Positions 25,445 through 34,694 are shown, counted from the stretch's first letter. The stretch is 64,000 nt of DNA from Bradyrhizobium sp. Tv2a-2 (GCF_000472425.1 NZ_AXAI01000004.1:124001-188000), one strand, 5' to 3'. Notes: generated by a model not told the origin, from the sequence alone. Numbers and translations: made by a program.

Positions 25445-25579
25445 ATAAGCCATCTATGGTGCTGGGGACGAATTTTCATGCCCGGCCCCGCGGCGGTCCC
25501 GTTGGCTGCAACGCCAGGGTGCGACTGAGCGGCCGCCGAGAGCCAGCGGCGCACCAACCCAGCGGTTACCGGTGCAACG

Positions 25580-25888
25580 CTATTTCTGCCGATCGAGCTT
25601 CGTAATCGTCTTCACGCCACCCGTCTCCGCGAGGGTGTAGGTCACGCGATCGCCAGCATGCACGGAATCCAGGAGTGCACCGTCCTTGACCTTGAACTCC
25701 TCGGCAGGTGCAGGCGCGGACGCGGGCGCATTCGATCCAACCGTGCCGCTTTGCGTCGGCGTAATCGCGACCATGCCGGTAAGCCGGTTGATGCCGGTGA
25801 TCGTCCCTGCGCTGTCCTGCTGTTGGGCCAACGCCGCGCCACAGAAGGCGATGGCCGCGACTGTGATCATTGCGCTAACTGTCTTCAT
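25580..25888 (-). CDS. CusF-like periplasmic protein
   Basis: 102 residues from MKTVSAMITVAAIAFCGAAL; signal peptide ends at LAQ. The domain GTITGINRLTGMVAITPTQ ... FKVKDGALLDSVHAGDRVTY ... GGVKTITKLD is the small OB-like CusF fold. The His/Met/Trp copper ligands of E. coli CusF are not evident, so metal binding is doubtful and it may be a structural relative. No cus efflux genes are nearby. Confidence 0.78.
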   Translation of the reverse strand: MKTVSAMITVAAIAFCGAALAQQQDSAGTITGINRLTGMVAITPTQSGTVGSNAPASAPAPAEEFKVKDGALLDSVHAGDRVTYTLAETGGVKTITKLDRQK

Positions 25889-26170
25889 CGGCCTCTCCCG
25901 GTTTCGCTCGTGGCACAAGGCGCTGCGGCAGGATTTAGTTCCGCAGGACAGGCATTGTATCACGGCATTGCACCCGCCGCGTGGGTCATGGCCCCGCGGG
26001 GTTCCAGAGGCTCTCCACAGTCGGCCCCATAGTTACCACGCTGCGGCCTTGCTTTGGTCAAAACCTGAATGAGTCTTGGGTAATCCGTTGACGATAGGGG
26101 GGTGACTCGTCAGCGGCCCCTGGTTGGGATAACGCGGTGCTTGAGCAGTTTGGGACCAATAGGAGCGCCA

Positions 26171-27154
26171 ATGGATTCCACAGCGAAGCCGGCCGCGGCG
26201 GGAGCGGAGGATCTCCTGCTTGCGCACGGCGATACGAGGCCGAACGGGGACTACGAGCGGATTGTGCGCGAGGAGCTCGCGCGGGTGCAAGAGCGACTCT
26301 CCCAACTGGCGCCAGTCGGCATGCTTTCCGCTGCGCCACCGCCGGACGTGAAAATTGCATCTGATGCTCTCAGCGCCAACGCCTCAAACGCGAACGGGCT
26401 CGATGCCAACATCACCGCGTTTCGCGCGGCGGACGTCAGTGGTGTCGAGGGTGGAGATGTACGACCGTCGCGCAGGCGCGGCGTCGCCCGCGTCCTGACC
26501 GGCCTGATGGTGGCCGGCGCCATCGTCGGCGCCGGTGCGGCCTGGGCCGCCTATGGCGAGGACGTAAAGCCCTTGATCGCGAGCTGGACACCACAGATCG
26601 GAGCGACCTGGTCATTGGTGTCGGAAAAGCTCGGATTAAACGGCGAGCGAACCGCCCCAGCAACGCAAGGCACCCTACCAACGCAAAGCGCAACCGCCGA
26701 GACTTCCGCTCAGCAAATAGCTCCGGCGCAGCCAAGCGCATCGCCGGCCGCCGCAGTTGCAGCCGCACCGGCGCCGGCCGGCGATGTCGAACAGATGCTG
26801 CAAAACATGGCGCGCGATATTGCCAGCCTTCAGCAAGGCATCGACCAGCTTAAGGCTGGCCAGGAGCAGATGGCCCGCGATAATGCCAGGCTGAGCGAAC
26901 AGTTGAAGGCGAACCAGGAGCAGTTGAGTCGCGTCATGGCGCGCGCCTCCGAGGCGAGCATGCATCCGAGACCGCCGCTGCCGGCGTCGCCAAAGCCGCC
27001 GCCCCTCGCCGCGGCGCATAGGCCGCCGCCACCGCCGGTCTCGACGCTGCCGCCGCCACAGGCCATCGCGCCGCCGCCACAAGCCGTCGCGTCGTCTCCG
27101 GCTGATGACGCGGCCTTGCCTAACGCGCCACGGCCGCCGAAGCCGGTGCCCTAG
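26171..27154 (+). CDS. Hypothetical membrane protein with coiled coil and Pro-rich tail
   Basis: 327 residues from MDSTAKPAAAGAEDLLLAHG. One membrane segment (VARVLTGLMVAGAIVGAGAA, around 110-130), an Ala/Pro/Gln linker, a coiled coil (MARDIASLQQGIDQLKAGQE followed by QMARDNARLSEQLKANQEQL) and a Pro-rich tail with PPPPPV and APPPQA repeats. A design common in Bradyrhizobium hypotheticals; function unknown. A strong terminator follows about 160 bases downstream. Confidence 0.75.
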   Translation: MDSTAKPAAAGAEDLLLAHGDTRPNGDYERIVREELARVQERLSQLAPVGMLSAAPPPDVKIASDALSANASNANGLDANITAFRAADVSGVEGGDVRPSRRRGVARVLTGLMVAGAIVGAGAAWAAYGEDVKPLIASWTPQIGATWSLVSEKLGLNGERTAPATQGTLPTQSATAETSAQQIAPAQPSASPAAAVAAAPAPAGDVEQMLQNMARDIASLQQGIDQLKAGQEQMARDNARLSEQLKANQEQLSRVMARASEASMHPRPPLPASPKPPPLAAAHRPPPPPVSTLPPPQAIAPPPQAVASSPADDAALPNAPRPPKPVP

Positions 27155-27313
27155 CCTGAATGCTGTGCGTGATGAAGAAGCGCCGATGCAGTCCGGTACA
27201 AGCAACTTCTGGCGATACACCGCAGATGGTTGAATCGCTAACCGGATTTCAACTGATCGTCGATATCGTGAAGGTGTCGCGAACGCGCAACCCGCGACAC
27301 CTAGCCCAGAGTA

Positions 27314-27350
27314 CCCGCCGACGACCCCAAGCGTCGGCGGGCTTTCCTTT
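27314..27350 (+). terminator. Rho-independent terminator
   Basis: Perfect 10-bp stem cccgccgacg / cgtcggcggg, eight-base loop, then ctttccttt. Downstream of the 26171 gene. Confidence 0.88.
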
Positions 27351-27369
27351 CGTCCAGGATCTCCGACGG

Positions 27370-27492
27370 CTACGAGAGGCACGCCATAACAGCGAGTGCA
27401 AAATCGTCGCAGAAATTTGGTGCAAACGTCAGAACAAGGCCGATTGCGATCAAGGCGCAGACAATAGCGGCAGAGATTTTTAACGTGATCAT
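27370..27492 (-). CDS. Possible 40-residue secreted or membrane peptide
   Basis: MITLKISAAIVCALIAIGLV then LTFAPNFCDDFALAVMACLS; agaggg lies nine bases upstream of the ATG. Signal-like N-terminus and two Cys. It is small and unsupported by neighbours. Confidence 0.35.
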   Translation of the reverse strand: MITLKISAAIVCALIAIGLVLTFAPNFCDDFALAVMACLS

Positions 27493-27757
27493 CCTTGCAG
27501 ACCCTCTGAGAATGTTCGGGAGGCGAATGCCCGGTTTTTTCCGGAAATTTGGCGGGCGCGCTTTGGTCGGTCTCGCCGTTCAGCGAGGCCACCACGGCTA
27601 TCAATGCCGCCAGGCTCGACGTGGCTCTGGCGGGGGCCCGCCTGCAATTCGCGCATCGGCAAATTACCAAGGGTAATGCCAACGATATGTGAAGCGCTTT
27701 ACACGGTCGGTGCGACCGATCGCCCCGCTCTCACACGGCTGGTCACGGCTTCGGTGC

Positions 27758-28000
27758 TCAGCCGCCGAGGCGGCGCCTCTCTGAGAACGACGTCGCCGAT
27801 CGGCTCTTGCGCGAACGCGCGTGCCGTGCGCGCCAGTTTACAACGTGCAAGATGACACCTGTCAGCATCAGCGGCGCGAGTGCTGCTCCGATCACGTAGA
27901 CCGTGAGCCACTTGGGCGTCACCGCATCAATGATCATAGACACCAGCAACCAGAGCGTTACCGCGACCAGGCTGAAATCGAGGGGATGTCTCATGGTCAT
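27758..28000 (-). CDS. Small hypothetical membrane protein
   Basis: 80 residues from MTMRHPLDFSLVAVTLWLLV. Two membrane segments (VTLWLLVSMIIDAV; LTVYVIGAALAPLMLTGVIL) then a basic tail WRARHARSRKSRSATS. No family recognised; the ribosome site is unclear. Confidence 0.5.
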   Translation of the reverse strand: MTMRHPLDFSLVAVTLWLLVSMIIDAVTPKWLTVYVIGAALAPLMLTGVILHVVNWRARHARSRKSRSATSFSERRRLGG

Positions 28001-28069
28001 TCGGCGGGTCCAGGCCCGGCCTCCTGGATGTGGCTGGCAACACATGCCGCCGGCTGACGCGGTAAGAAC

Positions 28070-28100
28070 GAGGCCCGGTGTGCCTAGGAGACCGGGCCCC
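28070..28100. terminator. Terminator-like dispersed hairpin, family E
   Basis: gaggcccgg / ccgggccc arms around tgtgcctaggaga. The element at 30419 is the same sequence in reverse orientation. Confidence 0.7.
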
Positions 28101-28279
28101 AACCCGCCTGCGGTACCCCGTGACCCATCCTGATGACACTCAGCTCTCCCCGCGGGTGCGCAACGTCGGCGGGTTTCGCTTTAATTCAACACTGTTGCCG
28201 CCGCGCCATTCTCACGATGTCGCGTCGCTGTCATACTTCAATTCAACCGGTCGGCATCGACCAGCGCACTGACAGGTTA

Positions 28280-28317
28280 GGCCCGGCACGCCTTCGGCGG
28301 GGGAAGCGTGCCGGGCC
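28280..28317. terminator. Perfect 12-bp GC hairpin
   Basis: ggcccggcacgc / gcgtgccgggcc with a 14-base loop; downstream of the HD gene (minus strand) by about 290 bases. No T tract. Confidence 0.55.
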
Positions 28318-28602
28318 GCCGATGTTCATAACATGTGGATCACACTGTGATCTGGCGGTGCAAAACCGCGCGGGGGGCTCCGGTCCCGCACTACTTTTTC
28401 AATGTCCCCTCATGGGTCTCGCTCAAACCTTGACGTCTCCTGCTCTTTTCGGCTGCTCATTTTGGCGGATGGCCGGGCCGAAAGCAGTTGAGCCGTCCAG
28501 AGAAACCCCCGGTCGCATTCATCCGCGAGCTCAAGAAGCAGGTCCGCGTCGGCTTTGTCCCTCGTGGCGAGGGCCGCATCGCACCTTGGCGCTTGCCCAA
28601 AC

Positions 28603-29439
28603 TTATTGCTGCGGCCCCGACAGCGAGATTTCGCGCTCGGCACGGAAGACATTGGCATAGAGGTTCGCGATCCACTGCCGGCCGCTGGAGGTCCTGTTGA
28701 GATAGCCGATCTCGGTCTGGATGTGAGGAGCGACGCTGTCCCAATAGAAGTGCGGATAGCGCTCGACGATGTCGGCGGGCGATTCATAGCCGAGTTGACG
28801 ATTGATGCCGACCTCCTCGAACTCGCAATAGAGCGCGTTGGCCTTGCGGATATAGTTGGGATCGCCGAGCTGACCGATGAAATCAGCGGCGCGAACGATC
28901 GAGGCCTCCTCGTCATATTGCTGGCCCTCGAGCGGCGGAAATCGCGTGCCTTCGATCGCCTGCAGGATGCGCTCCCTGTCGAGCGGCCGGATGTCCTCGA
29001 TCCGCCGCGCCAGATAAAGCTTCGAGCGGTCGACGTGGTAGGGCATCAAGGAGGCATCCGAGGAGCCGCGCGGCAATATCGCCCGCTTGCCTGTCGCATC
29101 GATCAGGAATCCGTCCTCGCCGTCTTCCTTGAACAGGCCGCGCACGTAGCCGATGTCGTGGGCGAGGCAGGCGATGATGACATGAGCGTAATCATCCGCC
29201 GGGACGTGCGCGTACAACCCGCGCCCGCGCAGGATGTCGTGCCCGGCCAGCGTCACCAGCATGGTGTGTTCGATGTTGTGATAGAGCGCGTCGCTGGTTC
29301 CGATGCATTCCATGGCGACGCGCGTCGCGCTCGTCACGATTTCCACGAAATGAGCCTGCGACGCGCCGTAGCGGCGGCGCATATAGTCGCCCAGAAACTG
29401 CTCCAGGGAGTCCGCCGCCAGCTCCGGTAAGGTCATCAT
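28603..29439 (-). CDS. HD-domain metal-dependent phosphohydrolase
   Basis: 278 residues from MMTLPELAADSLEQFLGDYM. HD motif residues: YHNIEHTMLVTLAGHDIL and CLAHDIGYVRGLF, giving the H...HD...D metal site. The family hydrolyses phosphate esters, often (cyclic) nucleotides; a regulatory second domain is missing. It stands alone. Substrate not inferable. Confidence 0.85.
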   Translation of the reverse strand: MMTLPELAADSLEQFLGDYMRRRYGASQAHFVEIVTSATRVAMECIGTSDALYHNIEHTMLVTLAGHDILRGRGLYAHVPADDYAHVIIACLAHDIGYVRGLFKEDGEDGFLIDATGKRAILPRGSSDASLMPYHVDRSKLYLARRIEDIRPLDRERILQAIEGTRFPPLEGQQYDEEASIVRAADFIGQLGDPNYIRKANALYCEFEEVGINRQLGYESPADIVERYPHFYWDSVAPHIQTEIGYLNRTSSGRQWIANLYANVFRAEREISLSGPQQ

Positions 29440-29663
29440 GGACGCCGCCCCTGCTTCGCCAACAGCCAACCGCTACCCGACGCCTCATTCACTCTGCAAG
29501 GTCAGGATAGCGCAACTCCGCGCCGCAGACCAACACGGGGGAATCACGGAGATCGCGGAATTATATTGCGGCGCTGCAGTCTCAAAAAATGCAGCGCTGC
29601 CTGCAGGGGCAAAGAGCGGATCATGCACGACGCGGGCACGATCCCGAGAACAGTGACCCGCAC

Positions 29664-29897
29664 TTAGAAACTCAGTTCGTCAGGTACGCTGCCAAATCGC
29701 CTGAGCACCGTGGTTTGGGTATCAGGATAGCCGGCCCGAACTAACGCGACCGCGCCAGCATGGCCGAAGATTTTCCAGAAGCCTTTCGCCCGCTCGATGG
29801 CCGCAGCTGGGCTTGCGCATTTGAAGGCTTCACCGGCGACAAATCCCTCATCGGTCCGGTCGATCGGTACTGCGATGAACTGAGTGACCTCACTCAT
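29664..29897 (-). CDS. Small conserved hypothetical protein
   Basis: 77 residues: MSEVTQFIAVPIDRTDEGFV, GEAFKCASPAAAIERAKGFW, GAVALVRAGYPDTQTTVLRR. A compact soluble domain that I know only as a rhizobial hypothetical. An FNR/FixK-type box lies 59 bases upstream. Confidence 0.72.
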   Translation of the reverse strand: MSEVTQFIAVPIDRTDEGFVAGEAFKCASPAAAIERAKGFWKIFGHAGAVALVRAGYPDTQTTVLRRFGSVPDELSF

Positions 29898-29955
29898 GAG
29901 TCATTCCTGACCGCTTCCTCAACTGTTGCTTTCAACCCAGTTTTCATCCCGCATG

Positions 29956-29969
29956 TTGACCAGGATCAA
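29956..29969. promoter_or_regulatory. FNR/FixK-type box
   Basis: TTGACCAGGATCAA, one mismatch from TTGAT-N4-ATCAA and a full fit to TTG(A/C)-N6-(T/G)CAA. It could drive the minus-strand gene ending its start at 29897 (expected start near 29921) or, less well, the gene at 30129. Confidence 0.6.
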
Positions 29970-30128
29970 CTTTGTTGCAACGCACGCGGCGTGCGGCACC
30001 AATGCTGGCCTTTCCGCGACTGTGGCGCAGACCATTCTCGCGGGCCTGCTTGATCAATCGATCCGAAGCAAACATGATATATCTTGTTTGCGTTGAACGA
30101 CTTGAACGACCCGCCGCGGAGAAACCCT

Positions 30129-30299
30129 ATGCTCGAGCGCGCGATCCCGATTGCCCACCCAGAGATCACGCTTGAGGAAGACCGCGCTTCCGGTCGCCCT
30201 GTCGTCCAAGGCGAAATCCTCCACGGTATCGCGGACCGACTCGCTCGCTTGCTGCGTGCGGTCGGTGCGTTTTTTGCGGCCGGCGGTGCGCTCTCCTGA
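30129..30299 (+). CDS. Small hypothetical protein
   Basis: 56 residues from MLERAIPIAHPEITLEEDRA. Continues SGRPVVQGEILHGIADRLAR LLR in a helical stretch and ends in a hydrophobic AVGAFFAAGGALS. Start at the internal ATG because the upstream part is not conserved-looking. Function unknown. Confidence 0.5.
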   Translation: MLERAIPIAHPEITLEEDRASGRPVVQGEILHGIADRLARLLRAVGAFFAAGGALS

Positions 30300-30336
30300 A
30301 TTCAGCCTGCGGCTTGCAATTCAGCCTGCGGCTTGC
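30299..30336. repeat. Perfect 19-bp tandem duplication
   Basis: aattcagcctgcggcttgc occurs twice back to back, directly at the stop codon of the 30129 gene. Confidence 0.9.
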
Positions 30337-30418
30337 GCCAGATCAATATGGCCGCGTCGCTTCACCATTATGTGTCCATCCATGCCGGGGTGACTTGCCA
30401 AGAGAGTCATGCTGGTAA

Positions 30419-30453
30419 ACGAGGCCCGGACTCCTAGGCACACCGGGCCTCGT
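30419..30453. terminator. Terminator-like dispersed hairpin, family E (convergent)
   Basis: acgaggcccgg / ccgggcctcgt, 11-bp stem around actcctaggcaca, between the converging genes at 30129 and 30497. Same element as 28070 inverted. Confidence 0.75.
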
Positions 30454-30496
30454 CGCGTTACGACTGCGGTCGTCAATTGTTACCGCCAAATCGACT

Positions 30497-30682
30497 TCAG
30501 CTCTGATGCGGTCCACGCATGATCTTCATGGCGTCCTCGATGTGACGCCATTCCCTGGCTTCATCGGCATCGCCTTTCGCCTCGCACGCCTGCGCCTGTC
30601 GTGCTGCTTGTGCAATCGCTTCAAAACCATGCTTCTCCAGCATTTGGCGAGCGATCTCGTGAACCTTGAGCTCGGATATCAT
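30497..30682 (-). CDS. Small conserved hypothetical protein
   Basis: 61 residues: MISELKVHEIARQMLEKHGF, EAIAQAARQAQACEAKGDAD, EWRHIEDAMKIMRGPHQS. Wholly helical and soluble; widely present as a short hypothetical in Bradyrhizobium. Function unknown. Confidence 0.72.
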   Translation of the reverse strand: MISELKVHEIARQMLEKHGFEAIAQAARQAQACEAKGDADEAREWRHIEDAMKIMRGPHQS

Positions 30683-31072
30683 GGTGATCTCCCGGTGCAG
30701 TTCCGTTGGGTAAATGGCGGGGCGGAATTTGCTGACCCGCTACCAATTAACGCCGATCCGGCTTGACAGTGCCGCGCAATGGGAGGAGCATTACCTGCAT
30801 GTCGCCATGAGCGGCAAATCCAGCGCGAAGGAGGTTTTGATGACACCACCTCCGAAGAGACAAGCCGCTTAATGCGGCGGTAGACGTTCGGACCACCGCA
30901 GAGCGGCCAAATCCGCGGACGGCACGCCGGGCGAAGGTTTAGTGGGCTGCATCAGTGAGGCATGGCCCCTAGCCTCCCCGGTGGTGTGCTTCGGTTTGAG
31001 TTTGTTGCGCTTGCCGAGCCGGCCATTTGACGATGGCTGGCTTATTCGTTTTTGGCCCCGATCAGCAGCGCG
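30683..31072. other. Intergenic, no gene recognised
   Basis: 390 bases with no convincing frame, repeat or hairpin on either strand. Confidence 0.4.
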
Positions 31073-31957
31073 TCAGGCCACATCAGCGCGCGTACTCGAC
31101 TGCTCGTCCGCAGCGAGCGCGTCAAGGTCGACACATTGCGCCTCGTCGGGCTCACCGCTCTTCTCAAGCGCATCGGAACCGTGAACATGCATCAAAGTCT
31201 GCACGCGGCGGGCGTTGAGATGATCGACGTGCTGATAGCGCAGCGCGACCGGCAACAAGGTCTTGGGCAATTCGACCAGCGCAAAGGCCGGCGCCTTGCG
31301 CACGACACCGCCTTCCCGCCACAACAGCGCGTTCAGCGTATAGATCGATTGGCGCTCGATCTCGGGCGGCCGCGGCTGCGCGGCGACCGGCGGCGCCAAT
31401 AGCGGAACGTTGACGTTGCCCACGCGCGTGCGCACCGCAAGCGCCCGCAGCTCCCAGCAGACGAGGTCCGCAGCCGAGAGCACCTCGCGCCGCACCGCGT
31501 CTACGCTCGCCGAAAAGCCCGCGGCTTCCGCGATCGTCACCGCGCTCCCTGCGACAACTTCGACGAGGGCGGCGGCGCCTCCAGCGAATCTGGGTAAGGC
31601 CTGCTCGATCGCCGCAGCAAGCTGCTCGATCTGGTCGGCACGCGTTTCGCGCTCGCGCTGCGCCCGCGCCTCGGATAGCGCGCGCTCGTTCGAGGCGATC
31701 TGTGCGTCGAGTTCGGCCAGCGCCGCGCGCAAGGTCTTGGCGCGGTCCTCCACCGTGCGCAGCGTCGCATCCGCGCGTTCGAGCTTGGCGTTGCTGGCAC
31801 CGGCCACTGCAAGCCGCTCAGCCACGGCACGCTTTTCGCCGAGCACGGATTCGGCGAGGCTCAAGCGGTCGGCGAGCTTTGAGCGCTCGGCCTGCTTGGT
31901 CTTGAGCGCCGCCTCGAACCGCTGGACCGGACTGAGGTCTCGCTTGAAAAACGCCAT
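31073..31957 (-). CDS. Hypothetical coiled-coil protein
   Basis: 294 residues. MAFFKRDLSPVQRFEAALKT then a long coiled coil (about 15-120: AERSKLADRLSLAESVLGEK, RVLRAALAELDAQIASNERAL-type heptads) and a globular C-terminal half (DLVCWELRALAVRTRVGNVN, ERQSIYTLNALLWREGGVVR). No family function known. An ATG in a good context at 31957 defines the start. Confidence 0.7.
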   Translation of the reverse strand: MAFFKRDLSPVQRFEAALKTKQAERSKLADRLSLAESVLGEKRAVAERLAVAGASNAKLERADATLRTVEDRAKTLRAALAELDAQIASNERALSEARAQRERETRADQIEQLAAAIEQALPRFAGGAAALVEVVAGSAVTIAEAAGFSASVDAVRREVLSAADLVCWELRALAVRTRVGNVNVPLLAPPVAAQPRPPEIERQSIYTLNALLWREGGVVRKAPAFALVELPKTLLPVALRYQHVDHLNARRVQTLMHVHGSDALEKSGEPDEAQCVDLDALAADEQSSTRADVA

Positions 31958-32115
31958 GGCAATATCCCTTTTACGAAATCCCGTTTGGCGAATGCGCGGC
32001 GGCCCGCCGAATCGGCCGGCGAACTGATTATGCGAGCGCTAGTGGGAAAGTGGGATAAGATTGCGGCTTAAAGCGCCGCTTGCCTGTGCGTAATTCGCGT
32101 GCGCCGCGATCGGCT

Positions 32116-32781
32116 TCAGCCGCGGCGCCCCACGGTGGGACTGGCCCAGGCGTTCTGGCTCGGCGCCAGCACGATCACGGTCGCGCCCTGCTTCGCCCGA
32201 TCAAAGAGATCGATGACGTCTTCATTGGTCATGCGGATGCAGCCGGACGAGATGGCCTGGCCGATATATTCCGGCTGGTTGGTGCCATGGATGCGATACA
32301 GCGTGTCCTTACCGTCGGCATAGAGGTAAAGCGCCCGCGCACCGAGCGGATTGGCCGGGCCGCCGCGAACGCGCGCGGGATAAGGACCCAGCCGCGCCTG
32401 GATCTCCTGGGTCGGTACCCAGTCCGGCCATTCCGACATGCGCCCGATCGTGGCAACGCCGGAGAAGGCCATCGCCTCCTCACCAACAGCCACCCCGTAG
32501 CGGATCGCCTTGCCATTGGGCAGCACGTAATAGAGAAAGCGCGCATCGGTATCGACCAGGATCGTGCCGGGAGCTTCCCGGCGCGTGTAGTCCACGATGT
32601 GGCGTTGAAATTCTTGGGGTATGCTTGCCTTTGCATACGGCGGATTAGCCAACAGCTGCCGGTCCCGCGGGGTCAGACTGGCCGTCGAGGACGGCGCAAG
32701 CGTTGCCTGCATGCACCCACCGAGCAGTAACACCGCTGTGAGCCCCAACGCGCGTCCAAGCTTCCCGCCCCGCTCTGACAC
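32116..32781 (-). CDS. L,D-transpeptidase (YkuD) lipoprotein
   Basis: 221 residues from a GTG. Lipobox LLLGGC (Cys about 23). YkuD catalytic motif: IHGTNQPEYIGQAISSGCIRM, with His, Ser and nucleophilic Cys of HX14-17(S/T)xGCxR. It forms 3-3 peptidoglycan cross-links or attaches proteins to peptidoglycan in the periplasm. Surrounding marks ILVDTDARFLYYVLPNGKAI and NPLGARALYLYADGKDTLYR are typical of the rhizobial ErfK/YbiS/YcfS group. Confidence 0.92.
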   Translation of the reverse strand: MSERGGKLGRALGLTAVLLLGGCMQATLAPSSTASLTPRDRQLLANPPYAKASIPQEFQRHIVDYTRREAPGTILVDTDARFLYYVLPNGKAIRYGVAVGEEAMAFSGVATIGRMSEWPDWVPTQEIQARLGPYPARVRGGPANPLGARALYLYADGKDTLYRIHGTNQPEYIGQAISSGCIRMTNEDVIDLFDRAKQGATVIVLAPSQNAWASPTVGRRG

Positions 32782-32801
32782 TGCTCGCCCTCCGAAGTGC
32801 C

Positions 32802-32905
32802 ACTAGAGCGCAATGACAAAAGGTCAAATGATCATTGCACTTTAGCTTCCCCAATTGGGTATGATCTCGTCGGAAAACCGCTACGCACTTTTCCGGATCA
32901 TCCCT
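32802..32905 (-). repeat. Dispersed repeat, family C (reverse orientation)
   Basis: ctagagcgcaatgac...tcattgcactttag inverted repeat followed by cggaaaaccgctacgcactt and ttccggatcat; the complement of the element at 14866. Confidence 0.85.
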
Positions 32906-32972
32906 AAGCTGTAATTTGCGGCTGCAAACGCGCTGAAATGATGGCAACAAATCATCAAGTCTGCGGCAGAGA

Positions 32973-33263
32973 TCACAACAGCTTGGTGGAGACGAGCAGC
33001 GAGCGCACAGCATCGGTCGCCTGCACCGTCAGCATCGCGTTTTCGGCGGCGCGCTCGAGGCACTCCATGGCTTCGCCGTGCAGCGTGCGAAACTCCATCC
33101 ACTCGATGGACGAGTATTCGGTCAGGAAGCGATGGGCCTGACCAACGGTCGTGATTGCGACTGTCTCGCCGTTCAGCCTGATACGGAATGTCGTGCGCAA
33201 CAACGTCTCGGACAGAGCCGCCTTCGAGACGGCCTTGGGCGTAGCTTGGTTCGGAGCGCGCAC
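32973..33263 (-). CDS. DUF982-type small protein
   Basis: About 96 residues. The core FRIRLNGETVAITTVGQAHR and EWMEFRTLHGEAMECLERAA, AVRSLL matches the DUF982 pattern (a beta hairpin, then two helices) common in rhizobia. No ATG is in frame; GTG at 33263 or TTG at 33269 are the likely starts. It follows the DUF2778 gene by 43 bases on the same strand. Function unknown. Confidence 0.7.
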   Translation of the reverse strand: MRAPNQATPKAVSKAALSETLLRTTFRIRLNGETVAITTVGQAHRFLTEYSSIEWMEFRTLHGEAMECLERAAENAMLTVQATDAVRSLLVSTKLL

Positions 33264-33306
33264 GATCAAACAACAACGCGCAGGCCGTACCTTGCGCAGG
33301 TCAGCG

Positions 33307-34419
33307 TCATGATGGCGATGCTTGCGCCGAAGCGCGCTGCGAGGTCGCGGTGGCGCCCCGCAGGCTGGGCACCACGACGATCCGGGTGACCTCACCGTCA
33401 CTGTACGCCTTGAGGAAGCGCTCATAGTCCCTGAACGAGACGCAGCCGTTGGAGTCGCCAAGCGGTCCCAGCATGTAGGGATGCGCAAGCAGCCCGGCGC
33501 GACCGAAAATCGTGGCGCCGCCCGCGGGTGTCATACGCAAGGCGGCGACGCCGTGGAACAGTGATTCACGCGGCTTCAGATCGTAGGTGGCCGGCGGGGT
33601 CGCGCCGACCATGCGCCTGTCGACATGATCGGGATCGTCCCGCAGGCTGCCCATACCGGAATGGGCCTCGAGAACCAGGCCGTTCGGCAAGTAAACCGCG
33701 TGGGCGGAGATGTCGTAGACTGCGGTCTGCGGTTGGTAGCCGAGCGCGGCGAGATCAGGCCCTTGGCGGAACATCCCGCCGTCCGTCGTCAGCGAGGCAA
33801 GCCTTACCTTGCCCGGCAGGAGGTCGGAGAGCTTTTCCATCAGGGTCCGACTGTCCGCCTTGGACCCAGTATCGGCCTGGGCGACCGATTGCAGGGCCTG
33901 TGTCGTCTCTGGATCCTGGCTCGCCAAGGTCGGCCGAGGCCGGGGCAGCGGTACACCGATCTGGGAAGCAGTGGCTGGCGGCGTGTCGTCCGCTGATATC
34001 GTTGACCTGACGTCATCCACGGTGGCTGACCGCCAATTGCCGTACATCAGCTGTCGGGCGAGCAATGCCTTGGCGTCCCAGATCTTGCTTTCGATGTTGT
34101 TCAGGGCTGTGCGGTCTAGCGCCTGCAAGGTGGTGCCGACGGCCTGTCCGGCACGCACAGGGGCGCCGAGGAAGCGATCGCGGAACGAAACCTGATCTTG
34201 GGCATCTTGTTGGGCATCCTGGGGGGCGTCCTGAGCGCTATCCTGCGGGCCCGGGAGCGCCGCGGACGCAAAGGGCACGCCCTGCCCGGCATCGGTGATC
34301 CAGGCAGCGACTCCAAGCGCTAGCGCGATGGCCGCAAGGGCGAGCAGGCCCTTCTCGGACCGCCCTAGCCCACCGCGCGACAGCAGCCTGTCAGCCTCCG
34401 CAACCTCGAAAGCCATCAA
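33307..34419 (-). CDS. DUF2778 / Tlde1-like L,D-transpeptidase-fold protein
   Basis: 370 residues. One membrane segment (LLALAAIALALGVAAWITDA, about 25-44), a Gln/Asp-rich linker (QDAPQDAQQDAQDQ), then a long periplasmic region and the C-terminal domain with LEAHSGMGSLRDDPDH and LGDSNGCVSFRDYERFL. The His and Cys motifs are those of DUF2778, whose Salmonella member Tlde1 is a T6SS effector that cuts peptide stems and swaps D-amino acids. No T6SS genes are in view, so a housekeeping cell-wall role is more likely. Confidence 0.87.
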   Translation of the reverse strand: MMAFEVAEADRLLSRGGLGRSEKGLLALAAIALALGVAAWITDAGQGVPFASAALPGPQDSAQDAPQDAQQDAQDQVSFRDRFLGAPVRAGQAVGTTLQALDRTALNNIESKIWDAKALLARQLMYGNWRSATVDDVRSTISADDTPPATASQIGVPLPRPRPTLASQDPETTQALQSVAQADTGSKADSRTLMEKLSDLLPGKVRLASLTTDGGMFRQGPDLAALGYQPQTAVYDISAHAVYLPNGLVLEAHSGMGSLRDDPDHVDRRMVGATPPATYDLKPRESLFHGVAALRMTPAGGATIFGRAGLLAHPYMLGPLGDSNGCVSFRDYERFLKAYSDGEVTRIVVVPSLRGATATSQRASAQASPS

Positions 34420-34694
34420 GTCCCCAAAGTCTCAATCCCCAAGCCCAACCTAGTCCGAACCCCACGCACTGAACTCCCCAAGTTCAAGTTCCAGTGCGAA
34501 ATCCCAAGTCAGAAATCCCAAGCCGGGGAATCCTACCATAGCGTATTCTATGGGGGACCAAAAGTGAGGCATATTCGAGACCAACTGCGCGACCCCTGAG
34601 CTTAAAGAGGCCCCTACCCCTCCGGATACCGGCGGTCCCGGGCTCGAAAGGCCCCTTACCCGGTCCGCAAGCTGTCGCCACGAAAGCTGTCGCC
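34420..34694. other. Intergenic low-complexity DNA
   Basis: 275 bases rich in cccaag and ccaagtt direct repeats, with aaagctgtcgcca duplicated just before the 34695 start. No gene. Confidence 0.4.

Larger units (their letters stand above)
28001..28602. other. 600-base gap with three hairpins, no gene
   Basis: Contains the elements at 28070 and 28280 and the 15-bp palindrome gatcacactgtgatc at 28338-28352. No convincing coding frame on either strand. Confidence 0.5.

Noticed and set aside
28338..28352. CRP-type operator at gatcacactgtgatc
   Set aside because: The half-sites are in the inverted order relative to TGTGA-N6-TCACA and no gene start lies nearby.
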